Positions 40,767-49,172 of a stretch of DNA of 63,490 bases are shown piece by piece; position 1 is the first letter of the stretch, and every line of letters starts with the position of its first letter. The notes under the pieces were generated by a model that saw only the letters and a list, made by a program, of their open reading frames with translations, did not search any database and had not been told where the DNA came from. Both the position numbers and the translations under genes were made by a program. Source of the DNA: Aequorivita vitellina (GTDB lineage: Bacteria > Bacteroidota > Bacteroidia > Flavobacteriales > Flavobacteriaceae); NCBI RefSeq assembly GCF_022008365.1, contig NZ_JAIRBA010000024.1, positions 1 through 63,490 of the forward strand. Reading direction: 5' to 3'.

Positions 40767-42911
40767 GTGAAAAAAATAGATAAATCCATACTGAAAAAAG
40801 CCTTTAAAAACCTCGTTACCGCAAAGTCGATGACAGAGATTTATGAGGAAAATTTTAAAACAGTTTCAAAATATGTACACGCAACTTCGCGTGGGCACGA
40901 AGTAATTCAGATAGCGGCTGGGATGCAACTTTTGCCGCAAGATTATGTTTTTCCATATTATCGAGACGACTCTATTTTACTGTCCATTGGAATGACACCT
41001 TATGAATTAATGCTGCAAGTTTTAGCAAAAAAAGACGATCCATTTTCGGGTGGGCGTACCTATTATTCGCACGCCAGTTTAAACGATGTCGATAAGCCAA
41101 AAATTCCGCATCAAAGTTCGGCTACGGGTATGCAAGCCATTCCAGCTACAGGAGTTGCAATGGGATTCCATTACCGCGAAGGCGGTAATCTCTTTGACGA
41201 AGAGCAACTCCGAAAGGAATCAAAAACCAAAAATTCAAAGAATACGTTACTTTATGATTCGTCGGTTCACTCGAAAGATTCCCGCCTTCGCGGGAATGCG
41301 CCAATTGTAATCTGTAGTCTGGGCGATGCATCGGTGACCGAAGGAGAAGTAGCCGAAGCCTTTCAGATGGCCGTTTTAAAAAAATTGCCAATCCTTTATT
41401 TAGTTCAAGATAATGGTTGGGATATTTCGGCAAATGCTGAAGAAACCAGAGCTCAAGACGCATATGAGTATACCAAAGGTTTTAAGGGTTTGGAGGCAAT
41501 TTCTATTGACGGAACCAATTTTGAGGAAAGTTATAACACGCTTCAAGATGTAATTTCAAAAATTAGAACCGAAAGAAGACCTTTTTTGGTGCACGCAAAA
41601 GTGCCACTTTTAAATCATCATACTTCGGGGGTTCGAATGGAGTTTTATCGCGACGATTTAGATGAGGCGCGTAGTCGAGACCCGTATCCTAAGCTTAAAA
41701 AACTTTTAGCTGAAAATGGTTTTTCTGAAAGCGATATTTCAGAAATTGAAAATAGTGCTAAAAAAGAGGTTTCTGAAAGTTTAGAAAAAGCACTAAAAGC
41801 CGAAGATCCCAAACCCGAAGATTTATTCACCCACGATTTTGCACCCACTGAAATTACCGAAGAAGTTGGGGAACGAAGTCCTGCTGGAGCAGAAAAAGTT
41901 GTGATGGTAGATTGTGCACTTTTTGCTATTGAAGAGTTGATGGCAAAACATAAAGAATGTCTGTTATACGGGCAAGATGTAGGAAGAAGGTTAGGCGGTG
42001 TATTTAGAGAAGCTGCGACTTTAGCCGAAAAATTTGGTGATAATCGCGTTTTTAATACGCCAATTCAAGAAGCATTTATTGTTGGAAGCACTGTAGGGAT
42101 GAGTGCTGTTGGGCTAAAACCAATTGTTGAGGTGCAATTTGCAGATTATATTTGGCCAGGCCTAAACCAGCTTTTTACTGAAGTTAGCCGAAGCTGTTAT
42201 CTTTCTGAAGGAAAATGGCCGGTTTCCATGGTCTTACGCGTGCCTATTGGCGCTTATGGTAGCGGTGGGCCGTATCATTCTTCTTCGGTAGAAAGTGTAG
42301 TTACAAACATTCGCGGGTTAAAGATTGCTTACCCAAGTAATGGCGCCGATTTAAAAGGCTTGATGAAAGCTGCTTATTACGACCCCAATCCGGTGGTGAT
42401 TTTTGAACATAAAGGTCTGTATTGGAGCAAAGTGAAAGGAACAAAAGGCGCAACCTCTGTAATGCCTTCGGAGGATTATATTTTACCTTTCGGAAAAGCT
42501 TGGGTTTTACAGGAAATCTGGAAACAGGAAAATGAAGAAACCCTTTCAATAATCACGTACGGAATGGGTGTACATTGGGCGATGAATGCTTCCGAAGAAC
42601 TTGGAATGCAAGATAGAATTGAAGTTGTAGATTTAAGAACCTTACATCCTTTAGATTATGAAACGGTATTTAAATCGGTTAAAAAATGTGGTAAATGTTT
42701 GGTGGTAACTGAAGAACCTTCAGAAAATGGTTTTTCAAGAGGTTTGCAGGGAAGAATTCAAGAGGAGTGTTTTCAGCAATTAGATGCCCCAGTGATGTTA
42801 ATTGGTTCTGAAAATATGCCAGCTATTCCATTGAACTCAATTTTAGAAGAAACAATGATTCCTTCAACCGAAAAAGTGAAAAAGAAAATTCTTGAAATGC
42901 TAAATTATTAA
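40767..42911 (+). CDS. 2-oxo acid dehydrogenase E1, fused alpha and beta subunits
   Basis: A 714-residue thiamine-diphosphate enzyme; GTG start 25 bp after E2. The alpha half has the ThDP motif (CSLGDASVTEGE ... VQDNGWDISANAEETRAQ). The beta half (from about residue 370) has GQDVGRRLGGVFREA, FNTPIQEAFIVGSTVGM and the C-terminal transketolase domain. Fusion of alpha and beta is common for this enzyme in Bacteroidota; branched-chain oxo-acids are the likely substrates. Residues about 135-177 are an extra 40-odd-residue stretch between GVAMGFHYRE and APIVICSLGD, made of two inverted palindromes and 88 bp between them. The frame is intact, so the enzyme may tolerate the insert as a surface loop. 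Confidence 0.93.
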   Translation: MKKIDKSILKKAFKNLVTAKSMTEIYEENFKTVSKYVHATSRGHEVIQIAAGMQLLPQDYVFPYYRDDSILLSIGMTPYELMLQVLAKKDDPFSGGRTYYSHASLNDVDKPKIPHQSSATGMQAIPATGVAMGFHYREGGNLFDEEQLRKESKTKNSKNTLLYDSSVHSKDSRLRGNAPIVICSLGDASVTEGEVAEAFQMAVLKKLPILYLVQDNGWDISANAEETRAQDAYEYTKGFKGLEAISIDGTNFEESYNTLQDVISKIRTERRPFLVHAKVPLLNHHTSGVRMEFYRDDLDEARSRDPYPKLKKLLAENGFSESDISEIENSAKKEVSESLEKALKAEDPKPEDLFTHDFAPTEITEEVGERSPAGAEKVVMVDCALFAIEELMAKHKECLLYGQDVGRRLGGVFREAATLAEKFGDNRVFNTPIQEAFIVGSTVGMSAVGLKPIVEVQFADYIWPGLNQLFTEVSRSCYLSEGKWPVSMVLRVPIGAYGSGGPYHSSSVESVVTNIRGLKIAYPSNGADLKGLMKAAYYDPNPVVIFEHKGLYWSKVKGTKGATSVMPSEDYILPFGKAWVLQEIWKQENEETLSIITYGMGVHWAMNASEELGMQDRIEVVDLRTLHPLDYETVFKSVKKCGKCLVVTEEPSENGFSRGLQGRIQEECFQQLDAPVMLIGSENMPAIPLNSILEETMIPSTEKVKKKILEMLNY
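41170..41189 (+). repeat. ATTACC/GGTAAT palindrome, left type (copy 7)
   Basis: Arms ATTACCGC/GCGGTAAT; the C-to-A change in one arm is matched by G-to-T in the other. Loop GAAG. Confidence 0.85.
41278..41297 (-). repeat. ATTCCC/GGGAAT palindrome, right type (copy 8)
   Basis: Perfect ATTCCCGC-CTTC-GCGGGAAT, the exact reverse complement of copy 1. Confidence 0.9.
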
Positions 42912-43000
42912 TTTCTATTAATTAATTTCACAATATGACTGCTTAATTGAGAGATTCATATTTTTATTATGAATATAAAATTAACCAAAAACACATAATT

Positions 43001-44611
43001 ATGAAATCGATTATTACGCTTTTCGCATTATTTGGGGTAACATTATTGCACGCCCAATGGACCACCGATACCGATGCAAATACTCTCGTTGCTGAATCTG
43101 GAGAACTAGATGTTATGGCGCGTGGCACTTCTGATGGACAAACTTATGTAGTATTCTGGAAAAATGTTGGACCGCCAACAAATATTGAACTTCGTTTGCA
43201 AATTATGGATGCAGATGGTAACCAAACACTTGGTAGTGATGGTATGTTGGTAAGCGACCAAATACCTATGAGCTCTTCTACGGTAATTATGACTTCAACA
43301 GTAGACGATAATGATAATCTTTACATAGGCGCCACGGGAACAGCTGGCGGCGACCCCGCTTTTGTATTTAAATTAGATACTGATGGTAACCATTTGTGGG
43401 GTACAAATGGTGTTCAAGTGGGGAGTGGAAATGTGGTAACCGTTTTACCTCTTTCTGCTGGTGGCGCAATTGTTAGCTGGCTCTCCGGAAGTGGTGCAGT
43501 AATGCAAAAATATGATGACAATGGTGTTGTTGTGTGGCCTGCAACAAAACCCTTAACAACTGGTTCTGGTGCGGCGGCACCTGGAAATTTCTTTGAAGTT
43601 TCAGGTGGCGAATATATAGCTGTTTTTCACAAATTGCTGACGGGAATAAATTCCTTTCTATATGCGCAGCGGTATGATGCAGACGGTAATCCTGTTTGGG
43701 GAAATGCTGTTCAAATTTCAGATAGAGCTACCGCTTTTATTCGTTCCTACAAAGGTGTACAAGATGGCGATGTAGTTTATATGGGGTATTTTGCTTCGGC
43801 AGGAACACGTTTTGACTCCTATTTACAACGAATAAATCCTGATGGAACGTTGCCTTGGGGAGTAAATGGTTCAGATTTTGACACGCGCGAAACTGATTAT
43901 GAAATGGAAACCGAAATTGCTTTTGAAGCCGGTTCACAATTTATTTGGTCTGTTGCTACTTATTCGAATACAAGTCAGAGTGAAAAAGGCGAGTATGTTC
44001 AAAAATTCGATAAAGATTCGGGAGCGCGACAATTAACCGATAATGCTAAAGTTGTATTTCCTATTGCTTCTGAAAAAATTCATGCTGGAAGTCTTCAGTT
44101 AATCAACAACACGCCGTTGTTTATTATAAAAGAAGGAATAGATAATGGCGTATCACCCGTAACATTACATTCAGTTTATTTAGATGAAAACGGCGATTTT
44201 GCTTGGTCCGAAGAAACAAGACCGGTAGCTACGTTTATGGCTTCAAAAGGAAGAATAAATTTTACTGAAAATGCCGCATCGCAAAGTGTTGCTGTTTTTA
44301 CAGAAGACAAGGGTGATGGTCAAAAAATATACGCGCAAAATGTAGCGGACGATACTGCGGGAGTTGAAGATTTTTCAGACGTTTCAATATCTTTTGCGAA
44401 TCCAGTTAAAGCTGAAATGATTATTAAAAGCAATTCGCCAATTGAAGCAATTTCAATATATAATGTTTTAGGACAACAACTGTACAGTGCTAAATATAAC
44501 GGCGATACTTCTATCAGCGTTAACACTCAAAACTTGACAACGGGGATATATTTTATGAATGTTTCTTCAAAAGAAGGAACGCAAAAAGGAATAAAACTGG
44601 TGAAGCAGTAA
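43001..44611 (+). CDS. secreted protein with type IX secretion C-terminal domain
   Basis: 536 residues from ATG 43001; an upstream TTG frame extension has no signal-peptide logic. The signal peptide is KSIITLFALFGVTLLHAQ. The body is beta-rich with repeated DADGN/DTDGN-type turns (YDADGNPVWGNAVQ, LDTDGNHLWGTNGVQ), suggestive of a beta-propeller. The last about 75 residues are a type A T9SS sorting domain (PIEAISIYNVLGQQLYSAKY, TGIYFMNV, KGIKLVKQ at the end), so it is exported through the gliding-associated secretion system and probably attached to the cell surface. Substrate unknown. A bidirectional terminator follows. Confidence 0.88.
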   Translation: MKSIITLFALFGVTLLHAQWTTDTDANTLVAESGELDVMARGTSDGQTYVVFWKNVGPPTNIELRLQIMDADGNQTLGSDGMLVSDQIPMSSSTVIMTSTVDDNDNLYIGATGTAGGDPAFVFKLDTDGNHLWGTNGVQVGSGNVVTVLPLSAGGAIVSWLSGSGAVMQKYDDNGVVVWPATKPLTTGSGAAAPGNFFEVSGGEYIAVFHKLLTGINSFLYAQRYDADGNPVWGNAVQISDRATAFIRSYKGVQDGDVVYMGYFASAGTRFDSYLQRINPDGTLPWGVNGSDFDTRETDYEMETEIAFEAGSQFIWSVATYSNTSQSEKGEYVQKFDKDSGARQLTDNAKVVFPIASEKIHAGSLQLINNTPLFIIKEGIDNGVSPVTLHSVYLDENGDFAWSEETRPVATFMASKGRINFTENAASQSVAVFTEDKGDGQKIYAQNVADDTAGVEDFSDVSISFANPVKAEMIIKSNSPIEAISIYNVLGQQLYSAKYNGDTSISVNTQNLTTGIYFMNVSSKEGTQKGIKLVKQ

Positions 44612-44635
44612 GCAAATACTAATCCTCAATTTGCT

Positions 44636-44674
44636 AAAAAAAGCCTTTCTAAATTTATTGGGAAGGCTTTTTTT
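44636..44674. terminator. bidirectional rho-independent terminator
   Basis: Perfect 12-bp stem AAAAAAAGCCTT / AAGGCTTTTTTT with a 15-bp loop, between the T9SS cargo gene (plus) and the DUF4136 gene (minus). Confidence 0.92.
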
Positions 44675-44686
44675 ATCTTTTTTATA

Positions 44687-45226
44687 TTACTTCTTTGCAG
44701 CTCCGGGAGGGTATTCTGCTAAAATTTCTGAAACTATTTCTCGAATGCGTTCTTCCTTTTTTTCCATACTGCTGGTCACTAAATCTGCGCTTCCCATTCC
44801 TTGCCAAACCAAATTATTAGTTTTAGCATCAATTAAATCGATATAAAGAGTGCCTTCAGCAGTGCGCGAAACATTACTTCCGCCGTAATAGCTTCCGTAG
44901 TACCACGGGCTCCAGCCCCAACCATATCCAAAATTATTGTTGTAAACATCAACGCGTTCGCGTTCTTTAGTAAAAATACTCACGAGTAAATCTGGAGTTT
45001 CAGATTTAGACATGCCCTTCATTGTAAGGCTTTCGTCGATAGCCCGAAGGATGCGTTTTTTATCAAGATCGCTTATTTCAGCTTTGTCTATTCCCGGCTT
45101 AAAAAAGGCGAATGAATTGTACTGATTAAAATTTACTTTTTTGTCGAAATCTGTAGCAACCCGAACGGTGGAGCAGGATGCCAAAACAAAAAGAAATAAT
45201 AGCGGTAAAAATTTGAGTGCTTTCAT
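44687..45226 (-). CDS. DUF4136 lipoprotein
   Basis: A 179-residue predicted lipoprotein: signal peptide with lipobox FVLASCST, then DFDKKVNFNQYNSFAFFKPG and a C-terminal DLIDAKTNNLVWQGMGSADL, the DUF4136 pattern. It probably sits in the outer membrane. Function unknown. It starts 12 bp after the hutU stop, so it may be co-transcribed with hutU. Confidence 0.85.
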   Translation of the reverse strand: MKALKFLPLLFLFVLASCSTVRVATDFDKKVNFNQYNSFAFFKPGIDKAEISDLDKKRILRAIDESLTMKGMSKSETPDLLVSIFTKERERVDVYNNNFGYGWGWSPWYYGSYYGGSNVSRTAEGTLYIDLIDAKTNNLVWQGMGSADLVTSSMEKKEERIREIVSEILAEYPPGAAKK

Positions 45227-45238
45227 AGCTTTAATTTT

Positions 45239-47227
45239 TTATTCGAATAATTTATCATCAACAAAATTTGGAAGCGTAACCTTTAAATGCGGATTATTTG
45301 CCATCGCCCGTTTTATTGCGAAAACTGCCTCGTCATTTCGTGCCCAACTACGTCTTGCAATTCCATTATTTACATCCCAGAAAAGCATGTTTTCTAAGCG
45401 TCGTTGTGCATCTATACTACCATCAAGAACCATTCCGAAACCGCCGTTTATTACTTCTCCCCAACCAACGCCACCACCGTTATGGATACTTACCCACGTA
45501 GCGCCACGGAAGCTATCGCCAATTACGTTTTGTATTGCCATATCGGCCGTAAATCTGCTGCCATCGTAAATATTTGAAGTTTCACGGTACGGTGAATCGG
45601 TGCCCGAAACATCGTGATGATCGCGACCTAAAACAACGGGACCAATTTTTCCTTCGGCAATAGCCTTATTAAAAGCCGAAGCTATCTGCACGCGGCCATC
45701 AGCATCGGCATAAAGAATGCGCGCTTGCGAACCAACAACCAATTTGTTTTCCTGCGCTCCTTTAATCCAAGTGATGTTATCTTGCATTTGTTGCTGAATT
45801 TCTGCAGGCGAATTCTTCATCAATTCTTCTAAAACCTCACAAGCAATTTCATCGGTTTTTTGAAGATCTTCAGCTTTTCCCGAGGCACAAACCCAACGGA
45901 AAGGTCCGAAACCATAATCAAAACACATAGGGCCCATAATATCTTGCACGTACGATGGATATTTAAATTCCTTGGTTTTATCTTCTGAAAGCACATCTGC
46001 GCCTGCGCGCGAAGCTTCCAAAAGAAAAGCGTTTCCGTAGTCAAAAAAATAAGTGCCTTTTGCCGTGTGTTTATTGATTGCCTCAACTTGCCGACGCAAA
46101 CTGCTTTGAACCTCGTTTTTAAATTTTTCGGGATTATTGGCCATCATTTCATTAGCTTCTTCATAAGATAATCCTATCGGATAATAGCCGCCAGCCCACG
46201 GATTATGCAGCGAAGTTTGATCGCTTCCCAAGTCAATTTTAATATTTTCTTTTGCAAATTTTTCCCATACCTCCACAACATTGCCATCATAAGCAATTGA
46301 AACAGTTTCTTTGTTTGAAGTTGCTTCTTTTACACGTTTTGCGAGCTTGTCTAAGTCTGAAATAACTTCGTCTACCCAGCCTTGGCTGTGCCGCGTTTCG
46401 GTAGCTTTTTTATTTACTTCGGCGCAAACGGTTACACAGCCTGCAATATTTCCTGCTTTTGGCTGGGCGCCGCTCATGCCACCGAGACCGGAGGTTACAA
46501 ACAATCCGCCGATGGGTTCTTTTTTAATTTTTCTGAAACCGTTTAAAACCGTAATCGTGGTTCCGTGAACAATGCCTTGCGGACCAATGTACATATAGCT
46601 TCCTGCGGTCATTTGTCCGTATTGCGTTACGCCAAGTGCGTTGAATTTTTCCCAATCATTAGGTTTTGAATAATTTGGAATCATCATTCCGTTGGTTACC
46701 ACAACTCGCGGCGCGTCTTTATGTGATGGAAATAAACCCATTGGATGCCCAGAATATACTGCCAGTGTTTGTTCATCGGTCATTTCCGAAAGATATTTCA
46801 TAACTAAAAGATACTGTGCCCAGTTTTGGAAAACCGCCCCATTGCCGCCGTAAGTTATTAGTTCGTGTGGGTGTTGCGCCACGGCATAATCCAAGTTGTT
46901 TTGAATCATTAGCATAATAGCTTTCGCCTGCTGAGATTTGCCAGGGTATTCGTCTATTGGACGTGCATATATTTTATAATTTGGACGCAAACGATACATA
47001 TAAATACGTCCATAGGTTTCCAGCTCTTCTCGAAATTCGGGTAACAATGTGGCGTGATGTTCTGGTTCAAAATAGCGAAGCGCATTGCGCAAGGCTAAAT
47101 CTTTTTCTTCTTTTGAGAGAATTTCTTTTCGCTTTGGCGCGTGATTTATATTTGAATCGTACCGTTTCTTTTCTGGTAAAACTGATGGAATACCTTGTTG
47201 TATTTGTTCTTTAAAAGTCATGTTCAT
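45239..47227 (-). CDS. hutU: urocanate hydratase
   Basis: A 662-residue NAD+-dependent enzyme that converts urocanate to imidazolone propionate in histidine breakdown. Conserved blocks: YGGNGAVFQNWAQYLLVMKY, SGHPMGLFPSHKDAPR, GGMSGAQPKAG and the active-site cysteine in DIMGPMCFDYGFGPFRWVCA. It is about 100 residues longer than proteobacterial HutU, which I believe is usual in this lineage. Other hut genes are not in the window. A CGCAAAG-type repeat lies 7 bp upstream of the start. Confidence 0.95.
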   Translation of the reverse strand: MNMTFKEQIQQGIPSVLPEKKRYDSNINHAPKRKEILSKEEKDLALRNALRYFEPEHHATLLPEFREELETYGRIYMYRLRPNYKIYARPIDEYPGKSQQAKAIMLMIQNNLDYAVAQHPHELITYGGNGAVFQNWAQYLLVMKYLSEMTDEQTLAVYSGHPMGLFPSHKDAPRVVVTNGMMIPNYSKPNDWEKFNALGVTQYGQMTAGSYMYIGPQGIVHGTTITVLNGFRKIKKEPIGGLFVTSGLGGMSGAQPKAGNIAGCVTVCAEVNKKATETRHSQGWVDEVISDLDKLAKRVKEATSNKETVSIAYDGNVVEVWEKFAKENIKIDLGSDQTSLHNPWAGGYYPIGLSYEEANEMMANNPEKFKNEVQSSLRRQVEAINKHTAKGTYFFDYGNAFLLEASRAGADVLSEDKTKEFKYPSYVQDIMGPMCFDYGFGPFRWVCASGKAEDLQKTDEIACEVLEELMKNSPAEIQQQMQDNITWIKGAQENKLVVGSQARILYADADGRVQIASAFNKAIAEGKIGPVVLGRDHHDVSGTDSPYRETSNIYDGSRFTADMAIQNVIGDSFRGATWVSIHNGGGVGWGEVINGGFGMVLDGSIDAQRRLENMLFWDVNNGIARRSWARNDEAVFAIKRAMANNPHLKVTLPNFVDDKLFE

Positions 47228-47234
47228 ATTTTTT

Positions 47235-47257
47235 CTCGCAAAGCCGCCAAGTCGCAG
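47235..47257 (-). repeat. CGCAAAG-family repeat upstream of hutU
   Basis: CTCGCAAAGCCGCCAAGTCG followed by CAG; it resembles the copies at 62441-62466 and 62900-62919. It occupies the position of the hutU leader. Confidence 0.6.
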
Positions 47258-47295
47258 TGCTTTATATTTAAATACTAAATTATTTTTTCTAATCC

Positions 47296-47466
47296 CTACA
47301 ATCTACCACCAGTCTTCTTATCAAATCCATACGGACAATGGCGACAACCACTCTCACAACAATACCCACGTTTTAAGTGATACTGCTCCGTAAAGCATTT
47401 GTAGCCTTCGGGCGTAAGGTAATAATCGCCTTCTTCGATTTCTATTTTTTTCTTTGGGAATAACAT
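47296..47466 (-). CDS. DUF5522 small cysteine-rich protein
   Basis: A 56-residue protein: start MLFPKKKIEIEEGDYYLTPE, then FTEQYHLKRGYCCESGCRHC followed by PYGF. The four closely spaced cysteines and the CCESGCRHCPYGF signature match DUF5522, a short conserved family in Bacteroidota that often lies near hutU or era. It probably binds a metal or Fe-S cluster; function unknown. Confidence 0.85.
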   Translation of the reverse strand: MLFPKKKIEIEEGDYYLTPEGYKCFTEQYHLKRGYCCESGCRHCPYGFDKKTGGRL

Positions 47467-47566
47467 TTTACAAAAGTACTGATTTCAGTGTTGAAAGTTT
47501 AAAAATTGACTCAAATCCCAAGTTTCGAAATTTAAGCTTTAAATTTGTAAAACCAATATAAAAGAA

Positions 47567-48454
47567 ATGACAAAACACAAAGCAGGATTTGTAAATATAA
47601 TCGGAAACCCAAATGTGGGGAAAAGCACCTTAATGAATGCTTTTGTTGGCGAGCGACTTTCCATAATTACTTCAAAAGCGCAAACCACACGGCATCGTAT
47701 TTTGGGAATTGTGAATGGCGATGATTTTCAAGTGTTATTAAGTGATACGCCTGGCATCATCAAACCAGCATATCAATTGCAGGAAAGTATGATGGATTTT
47801 GTAAAATCTGCTTTTGAAGATGCCGATATTCTGCTGTATCTTGTTGAATTGGGTGAAAAAGATTTAAAAGATGAAGCCTTCTTTAATAAAATTAAAAATT
47901 CAAAAATTCCTGTCCTGCTTCTTATAAATAAAATTGATAAAGGGAATGAAGAACTGCTTAATGAGGCGCTAAAACTGTGGCAAGAAAAGGTGCCAAATGC
48001 CGAAATATTTGCTATCTCAGCACTTCAAAATTTTGGTGTTCCCCAAGTTTTTAACCGAATAATTGAATTACTGCCAGAGTCACCTCCATTTTATCCAAAA
48101 GATCAATTAACAGATAAACCCGAGCGGTTTTTTGTAAACGAAGCTATTCGTGAAAAAATTCTAATTCACTATAAAAAAGAAATTCCTTATTCAGTTGAAA
48201 TTGATACTGAGGAGTTTTTTGAAGACGAAAACATCATTCGCATTCGCAGTGTAATTATGGTGGAACGCGAAACCCAAAAAGGAATTGTTATTGGCCATAA
48301 AGGTTCGGCTTTAAAAAGAGTAGGAACGGAGGCTAGAAAAGATTTAGAAAAATTTTTCGGGAAACAAATTCACCTAGAATTATACGTAAAAGTGAATAAA
48401 AACTGGCGAAGCGACGAGCGGCAGTTACGTAGATTCGGGTATAATCAGAAATAA
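47567..48454 (+). CDS. era: GTPase Era
   Basis: A 295-residue ribosome-assembly GTPase that binds 16S rRNA. G1 GNPNVGKSTLMN, G2 region TTRHRILG, G3 DTPGI, G4 NKID and G5 ISAL are all present, and the C-terminal KH domain has VERETQKGIVIGHKGSALKR. Length is normal. Its promoter region has TAAATTTG (47539-47546), a TAnnTTTG match, about 20 bp before the start. Confidence 0.96.
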   Translation: MTKHKAGFVNIIGNPNVGKSTLMNAFVGERLSIITSKAQTTRHRILGIVNGDDFQVLLSDTPGIIKPAYQLQESMMDFVKSAFEDADILLYLVELGEKDLKDEAFFNKIKNSKIPVLLLINKIDKGNEELLNEALKLWQEKVPNAEIFAISALQNFGVPQVFNRIIELLPESPPFYPKDQLTDKPERFFVNEAIREKILIHYKKEIPYSVEIDTEEFFEDENIIRIRSVIMVERETQKGIVIGHKGSALKRVGTEARKDLEKFFGKQIHLELYVKVNKNWRSDERQLRRFGYNQK

Positions 48455-48601
48455 ATTACCAAATCGCAAGTACCAAATTCCGAATAAACCCTGAATTCAC
48501 AAATAGTCAGCATCCTTTTCTTTTTGAAAACTGGAACAGCGCTTTTTTAAACTTCAAATTTATAAATCTGCGTTTTATAATTTGTTATTTAGTACTCATT
48601 T

Positions 48602-49090
48602 TCACTTAATCGTTTCCATCATAAACCCATAAAGCTCCTGCATTCCAGGTTTCCCTTTTTTCTTTCCAATTCTACCTGCAATGTATAGGAGAATCCATGT
48701 TAAAATTAAGACAATGGCGATTGTAATTTGAAGTACAATTGAGTTTCCCAGATTGAAATTAGAATACAACCACGTTGCATTTACCATAAATAATATTCCA
48801 ACTGCGACGTGAAAAAATATAAACATAGTCCATGCCGTGGGGTTTGGTCCAAAAAACCCATAAATAGTACAGGAGTTTTCAGAATTTTCAGATATTTCTA
48901 AATGTAGTTGTGGCGACCAAAAATGCTGTTCTTCTTTTGGTAGTTTTATAAAAATATGATCGTCTAGGCAGGAAATATGAAATTTGCTTTCAGATTTTTT
49001 CACCGTTTTAAATCGTTCCATTAGCTGAGAAGACGGCACTTTCAAATCTATTTGAAAACGAGGACGCAAAACTATTTCAGTTGAAAGCAT
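48602..49090 (-). CDS. hypothetical membrane protein between era and der
   Basis: A 162-residue protein with a soluble N-terminal beta-rich part (about 1-78) and two membrane helices (about 85-106 and 117-138), ending in a basic cytosolic tail (GRIGKKKGKPGMQELYGF). No recognised family. Convergent with era; it lies between two ribosome-biogenesis GTPases without an obvious link. Confidence 0.65.
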   Translation of the reverse strand: MLSTEIVLRPRFQIDLKVPSSQLMERFKTVKKSESKFHISCLDDHIFIKLPKEEQHFWSPQLHLEISENSENSCTIYGFFGPNPTAWTMFIFFHVAVGILFMVNATWLYSNFNLGNSIVLQITIAIVLILTWILLYIAGRIGKKKGKPGMQELYGFMMETIK

Positions 49091-49146
49091 TTTTTTATAT
49101 TTATTTTTAAGCGGTTAAAATAATATTTTTTCTGCCAACTAAAAGC

Positions 49147-49154
49147 TATTTTTG
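49147..49154 (+). promoter_or_regulatory. candidate -7 box of der
   Basis: TATTTTTG, a full match to TAnnTTTG, 18 bp before the ATG at 49173. Because it overlaps an in-frame TTG at 49152, it argues that the ATG is the true start. Confidence 0.6.
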
Positions 49155-49172
49155 CACTCTAAAATTAAGATT

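Larger units (their letters stand above)
41170..41297 (+). mobile_element. 128-bp gene-less palindrome module inside the E1 gene
   Basis: Left palindrome ATTACCGC-GAAG-GCGGTAAT (41170-41189, inner flank CT), right palindrome ATTCCCGC-CTTC-GCGGGAAT (41278-41297, inner flank AG), same orientation rule as the GIY-YIG module. The 88 bp between them has no gene and no similarity to the nuclease that I could see. Read in frame it adds GGNLFDEEQLRK, a Lys/Ser/Asn-rich stretch and KDSRLRGN to the enzyme. It would be the non-autonomous form of the element. Confidence 0.6.

Noticed and set aside
41170-41297. Intein in the E1 subunit
   Set aside because: The extra segment is only about 40 residues, has no splicing-motif cysteines or asparagine at the junction, and is fully explained by two palindromes plus spacer.
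42947-43000. TTG-started extension of the T9SS cargo protein
   Set aside because: It would place 18 polar and aromatic residues before a textbook signal peptide that starts at 43001.
49152-49172. TTG-started extension of Der
   Set aside because: The TTG is part of a TATTTTTG promoter box, and [11 protein letters not shown] is the normal family start.
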